Shown: positions 10,255 to 19,618 of the stretch, in pieces
Numbering within the stretch: the stretch's first letter is position 1
Layout of the letters: the number at the start of each line of letters is the position of its first letter
Assembly (NCBI RefSeq): GCF_030252185.1
Contig: NZ_CP126970.1
Location: 1,302,001-1,366,000 of the forward strand
Length of the DNA stretch: 64,000 nucleotides
From: Corynebacterium suedekumii
Lineage (GTDB): Bacteria > Actinomycetota > Actinomycetes > Mycobacteriales > Mycobacteriaceae
Direction: 5' to 3'
The notes under the pieces: generated by a model
Database searches by the model: none
What the model saw: only the letters and a program-made list of their open reading frames with translations
What the model was told of the DNA's origin: nothing
Position numbers and translations under genes: made by a program

Positions 10255-10294
10255 GTCCTATTGGACTGTGAAACAGGCCGTTCGGTTCCCCGTC

Positions 10295-10300
10295 TAGCAT
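10295..10300 (+). promoter_or_regulatory. -10 box of leaderless upp promoter
   Basis: TAGCAT 7 bases before the upp ATG at 10308. Confidence 0.5.
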
Positions 10301-10307
10301 GGTGGGC

Positions 10308-10943
10308 ATGGACATCACCGTCGTCACCCACCCGCTGGCCGCCTCCCGACTGACCATCATGCGTGATGAGCGCAGCGACAACGCCGCTTTCCGCGCCGCC
10401 CTCGCCGACCTGGGCACCATGCTCGTCTACGAGGCCTCCCGGGACCTGCCCGTCGAGAAGTTCGACTGCCGGACCCCCGTCGCCGTCGCCGAAGGCATCC
10501 GGCTGGAGAACCCGCCGATCATCGTCCCCGTCATCCGCGCCGGCCTGGGCATGATCGACCCGGCCCTGTCGATGATCCCCGACGCCCAGGTCGGCTTCAT
10601 CGGCCTCGCGCGTGATGAGGAGACCCACGAGCCCGTCCCGTACCTCGAGGCCCTGCCGGAGGACCTGTCCGGCCAGCCCGTCTTCGTCGTCGACCCTATG
10701 CTCGCCACCGGCGGCTCCCTGCTCCACGCCATCCGCCTGCTCGCCGACCGTGGTGCCACCGACATCACCGCCGTCTGCATGGTCTCCGCGCAGCCGGGCG
10801 TGGACGCCCTCGCGGACTCGGGCCTGCCGCTCCGCCTGGTCACCGCCTGCATCGACCCGGAGCTCAACGCCGACGCCTACATCGTCCCCGGCCTCGGTGA
10901 CGCGGGTGACCGCCTGTACGGTCCGCGCAACATTCACCTCTAG
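10308..10943 (+). CDS. upp: Uracil phosphoribosyltransferase
   Basis: Pyrimidine salvage: uracil + PRPP to UMP. 211 aa, standard length. The PRPP-binding loop [10 protein letters not shown] (about residues 128-137) and the uracil-binding C-terminal [12 protein letters not shown] are intact. ATG 10308 gives the conserved N-terminus MDITVV; an ATG 9 bases earlier lies on the -10 box and is unlikely. Confidence 0.96.
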   Translation: MDITVVTHPLAASRLTIMRDERSDNAAFRAALADLGTMLVYEASRDLPVEKFDCRTPVAVAEGIRLENPPIIVPVIRAGLGMIDPALSMIPDAQVGFIGLARDEETHEPVPYLEALPEDLSGQPVFVVDPMLATGGSLLHAIRLLADRGATDITAVCMVSAQPGVDALADSGLPLRLVTACIDPELNADAYIVPGLGDAGDRLYGPRNIHL

Positions 10944-10963
10944 GTGTCCCGTGCCGCGAGCCT

Positions 10964-11002
10964 GCCCACTGTAGTGGGCGGTGATTGCCTACTGCAGTGG
11001 GC
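10964..11002 (+). promoter_or_regulatory. Twin palindromic operators upstream of XRE gene
   Basis: Perfect palindrome-type site GCCCACTGTAGTGGGC at 10964-10979 (7-bp arms) and a near copy GCCTACTGCAGTGGGC at 10987-11002. Centres are 23 bp apart, about two helical turns, and the second ends 11 bases before the regulator's ATG. Best read as autoregulatory operators for the XRE protein. Confidence 0.6.
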
Positions 11003-11013
11003 ACCGTGGGGGC

Positions 11014-11460
11014 ATGAGACGTGGGAACGAGTCGGGGTCCTGGCCGAGTTACGGCCATCGGCTCGGCGCGAACCTGCGTGACCTGCGGGAGATGCGGGGG
11101 CTGACGCAGGAGCAGCTGGCGGAGATGGTCGGCATGGCCCGCAACACCATCTCCAACATCGAACGCAACGAGAACAACAACGGCTCGCCGGCCGATCCGC
11201 GGTTGTCCACCATCTACCGTCTGGCGGCGGCTCTCGACGTCCCGCCGGCGGTGCTGCTGCCGGCCGGTGACCGGCGGGTCGCGGACATCTGTGTCGCCAC
11301 GGGCCTGGGCATCCAGCTCGAGTGGCCGGCCTCCGAGGAGGACACGCAACCGTTCATCGCCGCTGCTCAGTGGGCTTACCTGGACCCGGATGGGCCGGCA
11401 TCGCCCCGGCCGGTGGTGGCGCGTGAGACGGATGGGGGAGGGCCCACGGGGGAAGCGTAG
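11014..11460 (+). CDS. XRE-family transcriptional regulator
   Basis: 148 aa. A Cro/C1-type helix-turn-helix spans about residues 14-75, with LTQEQLAEMVGMARNTISNI as the recognition region, followed by a short C-terminal domain (about 85-135) I do not recognise. ATG 11014 is preferred because the upstream in-frame GTG (10981) would lie on the operators. Two palindromes directly upstream suggest it represses itself; whether it also controls the following amidohydrolase gene is open, since only about 40 bases separate them. Confidence 0.82.
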   Translation: MRRGNESGSWPSYGHRLGANLRDLREMRGLTQEQLAEMVGMARNTISNIERNENNNGSPADPRLSTIYRLAAALDVPPAVLLPAGDRRVADICVATGLGIQLEWPASEEDTQPFIAAAQWAYLDPDGPASPRPVVARETDGGGPTGEA

Positions 11461-11500
11461 AGTGAGAGGCTGACAAGCCGAGGCCGAAAGGATGTGTTCC

Positions 11501-12709
11501 GTGAAGGGAATTGCCGCCCGTGTCGACGCATGGCTGGTCGAGCACCACGACGAGGTCATCAGGTGGCGGCGCCACATCCACGCCAACCCGGAACTGTCCC
11601 ACATGGAGTACCAGACCACGGACTTCATCGAGGAGAAGCTGCGGGCCCACGGGCTTGACCCCGTCCGTTTCCCGGGGACCGGCCTGAGGGTGGACATCGG
11701 CCCCGACACCGGCGACCGGCTGGCCTTCCGGGCGGACATCGACGCCCTCCCGGTCTCCGAGCTGACCCGTCTGGAGTTCGCCTCCGCGGTGCCGGGTGTC
11801 TCGCACGCCTGCGGCCACGACGTCCACACCACCGTCTCCCTCGCATTGGCGTGTGCGCTGGCGGACAACGCCGAGCTGCTCACCCACGGCATCCGCGTCA
11901 TCTTCCAGCCGGCGGAGGAGGTCATGGACGGCGGTGCCGTCCAGGTCATCTCCTGGGGTGGGCTCGAGGGCGTCGGATCGATCTTCGCGCTGCATGTCGA
12001 GCCGAAGCTCAAGGTCGGTCGTGTCGGTCTGCGCACGGGGGCGATCACCTCGGCGGCCGATGTGATCAATCTCAAGGTCTTCGGTCCCGGTGGGCATTCC
12101 TCCCGCCCGCACCTGACCTCGGATGTGGTCTACGCCCTGGGCAAGGTCATCACCGAGGTGCCCGGTCTGCTCACCCGCCGGGTGGATCCGCGCACCGGCA
12201 CGGTCCTGGTGTTCGGGTCGGTCAACTCCGGGTACGCCGCCAACGCGATCCCCGAGTCGGGCACCCTGACGGGCACGATCCGCACCGCCGACATCGGCAC
12301 GTGGCGGGAGCTGCAGGAGCTCATGGAGGAGCTCATCGGCCAGGTGCTCGCCCCCACCGGCTGCACCTATGAGCTGGGGTATCAGCGCGGGGTGCCGCCG
12401 GTCATCAACGATGACCTCGCCACCGCACTGCTTGCCGACGCCGCCCGCGCCATCGACCCGCAGGGCGTGGTCAATGCGCCGCAGTCCTCCGGCGGGGAGG
12501 ACTTCTCCTGGTATCTCGAGCACGTCCCCGGGTCCATGGCCCGCCTGGGCTGCGGTTCCGGTGAGGGGCCGGCGCATGATCTGCACCAGGGTGACCTCGT
12601 CGTCGACGAGCGGGCCATCGGGGTCGGGGTCCGGCTCTTCGCGTCCGTCGCGGAGCAGTTCGGCGGGGCCACGGGCGAGGTCGGTCAGCCTGACGGGTTC
12701 CTGTCCTAG
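11501..12709 (+). CDS. M20-family amidohydrolase
   Basis: 402 aa metal-dependent amidohydrolase/peptidase of the M20 (AmiA/HipO) family, probably cleaving N-acyl amino acids or similar amides. Motifs: RHIHANPELS near the N-terminus, FRADIDALPV, metal-binding HACGHDVH, PAEE, and GGEDFSWYLE near the C-terminus. GTG 11501 is set by GAAAGGA 8 bases upstream; the ATG at 11492 overlaps that site. In corynebacteria this gene sits between upp and the LpdA-like gene, as here. Substrate unknown. Confidence 0.88.
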   Translation: MKGIAARVDAWLVEHHDEVIRWRRHIHANPELSHMEYQTTDFIEEKLRAHGLDPVRFPGTGLRVDIGPDTGDRLAFRADIDALPVSELTRLEFASAVPGVSHACGHDVHTTVSLALACALADNAELLTHGIRVIFQPAEEVMDGGAVQVISWGGLEGVGSIFALHVEPKLKVGRVGLRTGAITSAADVINLKVFGPGGHSSRPHLTSDVVYALGKVITEVPGLLTRRVDPRTGTVLVFGSVNSGYAANAIPESGTLTGTIRTADIGTWRELQELMEELIGQVLAPTGCTYELGYQRGVPPVINDDLATALLADAARAIDPQGVVNAPQSSGGEDFSWYLEHVPGSMARLGCGSGEGPAHDLHQGDLVVDERAIGVGVRLFASVAEQFGGATGEVGQPDGFLS

Positions 12710-12788
12710 CGATTAGACTCGGGTGCCAGTCGTGTGCGAATCTGACGCACTGTCCCTGACCCCTGAGCCCAGCCTGGAGGAAGTTCCC

Positions 12789-14201
12789 GTGAACAAGCGG
12801 ATCGTCATCATCGGAGGTGGTCCGGCCGGCTACGAAGCAGCACTCGCCGGAGCGAAGTACGGCGCGGAGGTCACGATCGTCGAGGATCAGGGCCTCGGCG
12901 GTTCCTCGGTCCTGCTGGACTGCGTCCCGTCCAAGTCCTTCATCGCCGGCACCGGCATCAAGACCGACCTGCGTCGGGCGGACGACATGGGACTCAACAG
13001 TCTCCTCGGCCGGGCACGCATCCACATCAACGCCCTCAACGAGCGTGTGCTCAACCTGGCGGGGGAGCAGTCGGAGGACATCCGGATGCAGCTCGAGCGC
13101 GCCGGGGTCCGCATCATCAACGGTCGCGCCCGGTTCGACGAGTCCCAGGAACGGGACATGGTCACCCACAACATCATCGCCACCCACGCCGACGGCACGG
13201 AGGAGAACCTGTCCTCCGAGCTGGTGCTCCTGGCCACCGGTGCGACGCCGCGCATCCTGCCCGGTGCCCAGCCGGACGGGGAGCGGATCCTCACCTGGCA
13301 GCAGGTCTATGACCTCACGGAGCAGCCTGAGCACCTCATCGTCGTCGGTTCCGGTGTCACCGGCGCCGAGTTCGTCTCCGCCTTCGCGGAGCTCGGCGTC
13401 AAGGTGACCATGGTCGCCTCCCGTGACCGCATCCTCCCGCATGACGACGCCGACGCGGCGGACGTCCTCGAGCACGTCCTCGCCCAGCGTGGTGTGTCTC
13501 TGGAGAAGCACGCCCGCGTCGAGTCCGTCACCCGGACCGAGGACGGTGGGGTCTGTGTGAAGACCACCGACGGTCGGGAGATCTTCGGCTCCCACGCCCT
13601 CATGTCCATCGGTTCCGTGCCCGCCACCGACGGCCTGGGACTGGAGCACATCGGGGTGGAGATGACCACGTCCGGGCACATCCACGTCGACCGGGTCTCG
13701 CGCACCAACGTCACGGGCGTCTACGCCGCCGGTGACTGCACCGACCTGTTCCCGCTCGCGTCGGTCGCCGCGATGCAGGGCCGCCTGGCCATCTACCACG
13801 CCCTCGGCGAGGGAGTCTCCCCGATCCGGCTGAAGACGGTGGCCACCGCCGTGTTCACCCGCCCCGAGATCGCCGCCGTGGGCATCACCCACGCGCAGAT
13901 CGAGGCCGGCGAGGTCTCCGCCCGCGCAGTGGTGCTCCCGCTGCAGTCCAACCCGCGGGCGAAGATGCGCTCGCTCAAGCACGGCTTCGTCAAGCTGTTC
14001 TGCCGCCGCAACTCCGGCCTGGTCATCGGCGGCGTCATCGTCGCCCCGACCGCGTCCGAGCTCATCCTGCCGATCGCCGTGGCGGTGTCGAACAACCTCA
14101 CGGTCAAGCAACTGGCGGAGACCTTCGCGGTGTACCCGTCGCTGTCCGGTTCCATCACCGAGGCGGCCCGTCGTCTCGTCGCGCACGACGACCTGGAGTA
14201 G
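12789..14201 (+). CDS. LpdA-like NAD(P)H quinone reductase
   Basis: 470 aa flavoprotein of the pyridine-nucleotide disulfide oxidoreductase family. FAD-binding GGGPAG at 9-14, second Rossmann motif VVGSGVTGAEF, YAAGDC for FAD, and the dimerisation domain at the C-terminus. The lipoamide dehydrogenase redox pair CxxxxC is absent: the site reads GGSSVLLDC, leaving only Cys45, with Ser40 in place of the first Cys. It therefore cannot be a lipoamide dehydrogenase and matches the quinone-reductase branch typified by mycobacterial LpdA. GTG start follows GGAGGAAG; TAGACT at 12714-12719 is the likely -10, giving a leader of about 60 bases. Confidence 0.88.
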   Translation: MNKRIVIIGGGPAGYEAALAGAKYGAEVTIVEDQGLGGSSVLLDCVPSKSFIAGTGIKTDLRRADDMGLNSLLGRARIHINALNERVLNLAGEQSEDIRMQLERAGVRIINGRARFDESQERDMVTHNIIATHADGTEENLSSELVLLATGATPRILPGAQPDGERILTWQQVYDLTEQPEHLIVVGSGVTGAEFVSAFAELGVKVTMVASRDRILPHDDADAADVLEHVLAQRGVSLEKHARVESVTRTEDGGVCVKTTDGREIFGSHALMSIGSVPATDGLGLEHIGVEMTTSGHIHVDRVSRTNVTGVYAAGDCTDLFPLASVAAMQGRLAIYHALGEGVSPIRLKTVATAVFTRPEIAAVGITHAQIEAGEVSARAVVLPLQSNPRAKMRSLKHGFVKLFCRRNSGLVIGGVIVAPTASELILPIAVAVSNNLTVKQLAETFAVYPSLSGSITEAARRLVAHDDLE

Positions 14202-14214
14202 CGGTCGCGCGCAG

Positions 14215-15536
14215 TCAGTAGGTGGCGTAGGACTCGTCGGCGGTGGCGTCGAGGTCCACCGCCACCTTTCTGCCTTCCTGGGGGAAGGCGCGCTGGGGGC
14301 AGCGTTCCCGAGGGCAGGCCCGGCAGCCCGGGCCGATCGGGGTAGCCGAGGCGGGGGAGAGGTCGAGGCCGGTGGCGTAGACCAGCCGCTCGGCCTGGTC
14401 GAGGTCGCAGCCCAGTCCGACGGCGAACTCCTTGCGGGGTTGGCCAAAGCCCCGGATCTGGCCGCGGACGGTGCGGGCGATCCACAGGTAGTGGCGCCCG
14501 TCGGGCATGCCGGCGACCTGGCGGGTCACCCGGCCCGGGGTCTCGAACGCGCGGTGGATGACCCACAGCGGGCAGGAGCCGCCGGTGCGGGAGAAGTGGA
14601 AGCCGGTGGCGGACTGGCGCTTGGAGATGTTGCCCGCCCGGTCGGTGCGGACGAAGAAGAACGGCACCCCCGTGCGCCGGGTCGCTGCAGGGTGGACAGG
14701 CGGTGGCAGGTGGTCTCGAAGCCGGTGCCGAAGTGGGCGGCCAGCCGGTCGATGTCGTAGCCGGTGGACTCGGCGGTCTCGAGCATGACCTGGTAGGGCA
14801 TGACCACGGAGGCGGCGAAGTACTGGGCGAGAGCCAGGTGGGCGATGCCGCGGGACTCGTCGGTGGGCAGGGGGGACGCGAGGGCGTCGAGAAGCTCGGT
14901 GTGGGCCAGCAGGCCGTACTGGAGTGCGAGCTCGAAGCACAGCTGCGCCTCGCTCAGCCCCGTGCGGAGGTGGAGTTCGCGGGTCTCCGGGTGGAAGACG
15001 CGGCGCGGGCCGGTGGTGATCTTGCGGAAACGGACGATGACCCCGAGGTCGCGGTCCAGTGCGGTGGACAGGCGGGTCAGGCGCAGCTGGGGTTCGCCGA
15101 GGCGGCGGGCGAGGTCCTCGCCGAGGACGTCGAGGTCGTGGATGTAGTTGTGGTGTTCATAGAAGAAGTCGCGGACCAGCCCGTAGGGGCCCTTCTGCTT
15201 CTCGGCGGGGGCGCGTTCGGCGAGGTCGAGGACGCGGGTGACCAGGTCGGGGTAGCGGGCGGCGATGTCGGCGAGCTGGTCGGTGGGGACGGTGGGGAAG
15301 GTGTCACGCAGCTCGTTGACGGTGCGGGCGTCATGGTCGGCGGAGAAGAACGCGGGGTCGACGTCGAAGTTGGCGGACAGGGCCATGAGGACGGTGACCG
15401 TCAGGGGGCGCTGATCGTTCTCCAGCTGGTTGAGGTAGCTGGTGGACAGGTTGAGGCGGCGGGCCATCTCCTGCTGGGTGAGGTTGCGGCCGCGGCGGAG
15501 TGTTCGGATCCGTGCCCCCGCGAAGTGCTTCGCCAT
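14215..15536 (-). pseudogene. prpR: PrpR/RamB-type regulator, frameshifted
   Basis: XRE-type regulator with a C-terminal DUF2083/IrrE-like region, the family of RamB and PrpR. Position divergent from prpDBC favours PrpR, the propionate-responsive activator. The N-terminal HTH (about 8-65, LNLSTSYLNQLENDQRPLT) and middle domain read in one frame to about residue 290; the C-terminal part (from VPFFFVRTDRAGNISK to the stop) reads in another. The shift sits in a run of five C on the plus strand (14667-14671); one more base restores the frame. ATG 15536 follows GGAAGGA. The C-terminal Cys-rich GCRACPRERCPQR segment is intact. Either a real frameshift or a homopolymer error. Confidence 0.8.
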
Positions 15537-15585
15537 GTGTGTCCTTCCGGCGCGAAAACGGTTCTCACCTGCTGATTCCACAATG

Positions 15586-15680
15586 TTCGCAGAAAACGCG
15601 GTCTGATACGGCTACTTTACGCAGACTTCACTGTGACTGCCAACACACACTTCGCATTAGTGTGATGGTCAACTCATCAC
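15586..15680 (+). promoter_or_regulatory. prpR-prpD control region with repeated motifs
   Basis: The 187-base gap between the divergent genes holds three (T/A)CGCA repeats, TTCGCA at 15586 and 15651 and TACGCA at 15618, reminiscent of RamB/PrpR half-sites; a CRP/GlxR-like TGTGACTGCCAACACA at 15632-15647 (one mismatch from TGTGA-N6-TCACA arms); and an inverted repeat GTGATG-N7-CATCAC at 15662-15680. All are candidates by eye only. Confidence 0.4.
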
Positions 15681-15723
15681 GCAGCGGGCGGGCAGCCGCC
15701 CCGAGAAGGAGCTTGAGCACCAC

Positions 15724-17235
15724 ATGATCAACCACACCGTGCGTACCTACCGTTCCGCCGAGGACTTCCCCTACGAGGAGCACCTGGCCTACAAGATCGC
15801 CCGCGTCGCCGCCGACCCCGTCGAGGTGCCCGAGGACACGAAGGAGATGATCATCAACCGGATCATCGACAACGCCTCCGTCTCCGCGGCCTCCGTCCTC
15901 CGTCGCCCCGTCACCTCCGCCCGCGCCATGGCCGCCGCCCGCCCCACCACCGACCGCGGCGCCTCCGTCTTCGGCCTCCCCGGTAAGTACGCCGCCGAAT
16001 GGGCCGCCCTGGCCAACGGCACCGCCGTCCGCGAGCTGGACTTCCACGACACCTTCCTCGCCGCCGAGTACTCCCACCCGGGCGACAACATCCCGCCGAT
16101 CCTCGCCGCCGCCCAGCAGGCCGGCAAGGGCGGCCGCGAGCTCATCCGCGGCCTGGCCACCGGCTACGAGATCCAGGTCGACCTGGTCCGCGGCATCTGC
16201 CTCCACGAGCACAAGATCGACCACGTCGCGCACCTCGGCCCCTCGGCCGCCGCCGGCATCGGCACCATGCTCGACCTCGACGTGGACACCATCTACCAGG
16301 CCATCGGCCAGGCACTCCACACCACCACCGCCACCCGCCAGTCCCGCAAGGGCGAGATCTCCTCCTGGAAGGCGTTCGCCCCGGCCTTCGCCGGCAAGAT
16401 GGCCATCGAGGCCGTCGACCGCGCCATGCGCGGCGAAGGAGCCCCCGCCCCGATCTGGGAGGGCGAGGACGGCGTCATCGCCTGGCTGCTGTCCGGACCC
16501 GGCCACGAGTACACCGTCCCGCTGCCCGGCGAGGGTGAGGCCAAGCGCGGCATCCTGGACACCTACACCAAGGAGCACTCCGCGGAGTACCAGTCCCAGG
16601 CCCCGATTGACCTCGCCCGCCGCATGGGCGAGCAGCTGGTCAGCGAGGGCAGGGACCTGCGCGACATCGAGTCGATCGTCCTGCACACCTCGCACCACAC
16701 CCACTACGTCATCGGCACCGGCTCGAACGACCCGCAGAAGTTCGACCCGCAGGCCTCCCGCGAGACCCTCGACCACTCGATCATGTACATCTTCGCCGTC
16801 GCCCTCGAGGACCGCGCCTGGCACCACGAGCGTTCCTACGCCCCGGAGCGGGCCAACCGCCCGGAGGCCATCGAGCTGTGGAACAAGATCACCACCGTCG
16901 AGGACCCGGAGTGGACCCGCCGCTACCACTCCACCGACCCGGACGAGAAGGCCTTCGGTGCCCGCGCCGTCATCACCTTCGCCGACGGCTCGATCGTGGA
17001 GGATGAGCTGGCCGTCGCCGACGCCCACCCGCTCGGCGCCCGCCCCTTCGCCCGCGAGCAGTACATCGAGAAGTTCCGCACCCTCGCCGACGGCGTCGTC
17101 TCCACCGAGGAGCAGGACCGCTTCATCGCCGCCGCCGAGAACCTGGAGAACCTCACGGACCTCTCCGAGCTCAACATCGAACTCGCCGAGGACGTCATCG
17201 CCAAGGCCCCGACCGTGGGCAAGGGGCTGTTCTGA
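15724..17235 (+). CDS. prpD: 2-methylcitrate dehydratase
   Basis: Second step of the 2-methylcitrate cycle for propionate: dehydrates 2-methylcitrate to 2-methylaconitate. 503 aa, normal for the MmgE/PrpD family; typical segments include [16 protein letters not shown] and the C-terminal long helical part. Good ribosome site GAAGGAG upstream. First gene of prpDBC; only one base separates its stop from prpB. The frame is clean throughout. Confidence 0.95.
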   Translation: MINHTVRTYRSAEDFPYEEHLAYKIARVAADPVEVPEDTKEMIINRIIDNASVSAASVLRRPVTSARAMAAARPTTDRGASVFGLPGKYAAEWAALANGTAVRELDFHDTFLAAEYSHPGDNIPPILAAAQQAGKGGRELIRGLATGYEIQVDLVRGICLHEHKIDHVAHLGPSAAAGIGTMLDLDVDTIYQAIGQALHTTTATRQSRKGEISSWKAFAPAFAGKMAIEAVDRAMRGEGAPAPIWEGEDGVIAWLLSGPGHEYTVPLPGEGEAKRGILDTYTKEHSAEYQSQAPIDLARRMGEQLVSEGRDLRDIESIVLHTSHHTHYVIGTGSNDPQKFDPQASRETLDHSIMYIFAVALEDRAWHHERSYAPERANRPEAIELWNKITTVEDPEWTRRYHSTDPDEKAFGARAVITFADGSIVEDELAVADAHPLGARPFAREQYIEKFRTLADGVVSTEEQDRFIAAAENLENLTDLSELNIELAEDVIAKAPTVGKGLF

Positions 17236-17236
17236 G

Positions 17237-18169
17237 ATGGCCGGACTGTACAGCACCACGGTGACGCCGACGGAGCGTCGGAAAGCATTCCGTGACGGAC
17301 TGACCTCCGGGAACATCCAGCGCTTCCCCGGTGCGTTCTCCCCGCTGGTGGCGCGTGCCATCCAGGAGGCCGGCTTCGACGGCGTGTACGTCTCCGGCGC
17401 CGTCGTCGCCGCCGACCTCGCCCTGCCGGACATCGGCCTGACCACCCTGACGGAGGTCGCGCACCGCTCGCGGCAGATCGCCCGGGTCACCGACCTGCCC
17501 GTGCTTGTCGACGCCGACACCGGCTTCGGCGAGCCCATGTCCGCCGCCCGCACCATCTCCGAGTTCGAGGACGCCGGCGTCGCCGGCTGCCACCTCGAGG
17601 ACCAGGTCAACCCCAAGCGCTGCGGCCATCTCGACGGCAAGGAGGTCGTGCCCACCGAGCTCATGCTCCGCCGCATCACCGCCGCCGTCAACGAACGCCG
17701 CGACGACCAGTTCATAATCTGCGCGCGGACCGACGCCGCCGGTGTCGAGGGCATCGACTCCGCCATCGAACGCGCCAAGGCCTACGCCGACGCCGGCGCC
17801 GACCTCATCTTCACCGAAGCGCTGCACACCCCGGCGGATTTCGAGAAGTTCCGCGCCGCCGTCGACGTGCCGCTGCTGGCCAACATGACCGAGTTCGGCA
17901 AATCCGACCTGCTGTCGGCCCAGCAGCTCGAGGACCTCGGCTTCAACGCCGTCATCTACCCCGTGACCACCCTGCGCATCGCCATGGGCCAGGTCGAGCA
18001 AGCACTGGCCGAGATCGCCGAGACCGGCACCCAGACCGGCTGGCTCGACCGCATGCAGCACCGCTCCCGCCTCTACGAACTGCTCCGCTACAACGAGTAC
18101 AACGCCTTCGACCAGCAGGTGTTCACCTACTCCGCCGACAACTACCAGCCCACCTTCACCCAGCCCTGA
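17237..18169 (+). CDS. prpB: 2-methylisocitrate lyase
   Basis: Splits 2-methylisocitrate to pyruvate and succinate. 310 aa. The isocitrate lyase superfamily catalytic loop NPKRCGH is present (about residue 117-123), with the metal-site VDADTGFGEP upstream. ATG 17237 starts one base after the prpD stop; the open frame extends far upstream inside prpD but is a shadow there. Third product of the pathway feeds the TCA cycle together with pyc nearby. Confidence 0.95.
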   Translation: MAGLYSTTVTPTERRKAFRDGLTSGNIQRFPGAFSPLVARAIQEAGFDGVYVSGAVVAADLALPDIGLTTLTEVAHRSRQIARVTDLPVLVDADTGFGEPMSAARTISEFEDAGVAGCHLEDQVNPKRCGHLDGKEVVPTELMLRRITAAVNERRDDQFIICARTDAAGVEGIDSAIERAKAYADAGADLIFTEALHTPADFEKFRAAVDVPLLANMTEFGKSDLLSAQQLEDLGFNAVIYPVTTLRIAMGQVEQALAEIAETGTQTGWLDRMQHRSRLYELLRYNEYNAFDQQVFTYSADNYQPTFTQP

Positions 18170-18205
18170 CCTCCCAGCCTTCACTCCTGAAAGGGGATGA
18201 GCACC

Positions 18206-19366
18206 ATGTCCGCCAAGAACGAGAACACCAATCCCGACGTCCGCAAGGGCCTCTACGGCGTCATCGCCGACTACACCGGCGTCTCCAAGGTCATGCCGGA
18301 GACCAACTCCCTGACCTACCGCGGCTACGCCGTCCAGGACCTGGTCGAGCACTGCTCCTTCGAGGAGGTGGCCTACCTCCTGTGGAACGGCGAGCTGCCC
18401 ACCGAGGAGCAGCTCACCGAGTTCAACAAGCGGGGCCGTTCCTACCGCAGCCTCGACCCCGGCCTGATCTCCCTCATCCACTCCCTGCCCACCGACTGCC
18501 ACCCCATGGACGTCATGCGCACCGCCGTGTCCTACCTGGGCACCAAGGACCCGGAGCACTTCACCCCCGACTCCGAGCACATCACCCACGTCGGCCACAC
18601 CCTCCTCGCCCAGCTGCCCATGGTCCTGGCCATGGACATCCGCCGCCGCTCCGGCAAGGACATCGTCGCCCCCGACGCCGACAAGTCCGTCGCCGAGAAC
18701 CTCCTCGCCATGGTCTTCGGCACCGGTGAGGACTCCCCGGCGTCCAGCCCGGATGACGTCCGCGACTTCGAGAAGTCCCTCATCCTCTACGCTGAGCACT
18801 CCTTCAACGCCTCCACCTTCACCGGGCGGGTGATCACCTCCACCCGCTCCGACGTCTACTCCGCCATCACCGGCGCCATCGGCGCCCTCAAGGGCCCGCT
18901 CCACGGCGGCGCCAACGAGTTCGTCATGCACACCATGCTCTCGATCGAGGATCCCGCGAAGGCGACCGACTGGGTCAACAACGCGCTGGACAACAAGGAC
19001 CTCATCATGGGCTTCGGCCACCGCGTGTACAAGAAGGGCGACTCCCGCGTCCCGTCGATGGAGAAGTCCTTCCGCGAGCTCGCCGAGCGCCACGACGGCG
19101 CCAAGTGGGTCGAGATGTACGAGAAGATGGCCGCCGCCATGGACGAGCGCACCGGCATCAAGCCGAACCTCGACTTCCCGGCCGGCCCCGCCTACCACCT
19201 GCTCGGGTTCCCGGTGGACTTCTTCACCCCGCTGTTCGTCATCGCCCGCGTCGCCGGCTGGACCGCGCACATCGTCGAGCAGTACGAGAACAACTCCCTG
19301 ATCCGTCCGCTGTCCGAGTACAACGGCCCGGAGCAGCGCGAGGTCACCCCGCTCGCCGAGCGCTGA
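18206..19366 (+). CDS. prpC: 2-methylcitrate synthase
   Basis: Condenses propionyl-CoA with oxaloacetate; citrate synthase family, 386 aa. Catalytic residues lie in LHGGANE (His), GFGHRVYK (His) and the later LDFPAGPAYHLLG (Asp). The short form and the position directly after prpDB identify it as PrpC rather than the housekeeping GltA. ATG 18206 is preferred over 18197, which abuts the AAAGGGG ribosome site. A strong hairpin follows at 19395-19430. Confidence 0.93.
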   Translation: MSAKNENTNPDVRKGLYGVIADYTGVSKVMPETNSLTYRGYAVQDLVEHCSFEEVAYLLWNGELPTEEQLTEFNKRGRSYRSLDPGLISLIHSLPTDCHPMDVMRTAVSYLGTKDPEHFTPDSEHITHVGHTLLAQLPMVLAMDIRRRSGKDIVAPDADKSVAENLLAMVFGTGEDSPASSPDDVRDFEKSLILYAEHSFNASTFTGRVITSTRSDVYSAITGAIGALKGPLHGGANEFVMHTMLSIEDPAKATDWVNNALDNKDLIMGFGHRVYKKGDSRVPSMEKSFRELAERHDGAKWVEMYEKMAAAMDERTGIKPNLDFPAGPAYHLLGFPVDFFTPLFVIARVAGWTAHIVEQYENNSLIRPLSEYNGPEQREVTPLAER

Positions 19367-19394
19367 CACCACTGCTGACACCACTGCCGCCACC

Positions 19395-19430
19395 AGGGCC
19401 CATGGCCGGGGACCGCCCGCCATGGGCCCT
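19395..19430 (+). terminator. prpDBC terminator hairpin
   Basis: Perfect 12-bp stem AGGGCCCATGGC / GCCATGGGCCCT with a 12-base loop, 29 bases after the prpC stop; no T tract. The rest of the 250-base gap to pyc is promoter-like and otherwise empty. Confidence 0.6.
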
Positions 19431-19618
19431 GCGCCGTCGGTGTACCCCGCCTGGTCGGACCACCCCACCGACCACCCCCGTTTCGCTGTCCGGAATCACC
19501 CCGAATCTCCGGACGGGCACCTGCTATTAACGTGGAGTAGAGGCAGTGATCTCCGCTACTGCACCCCGCTTATTTTCCGCATGCCACACACGCATGTCGT
19601 TCGGAAAGGACCCCCTCC

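Noticed and set aside
18206..19366. Housekeeping citrate synthase gltA
   Set aside because: Length and position directly after prpD-prpB fit 2-methylcitrate synthase.
17195..19468. Very long minus-strand open frame opposite prpB/prpC
   Set aside because: Low-complexity Gly/Val/Asp/His composition typical of the shadow frame of a high-GC gene; no start signal or family resemblance.
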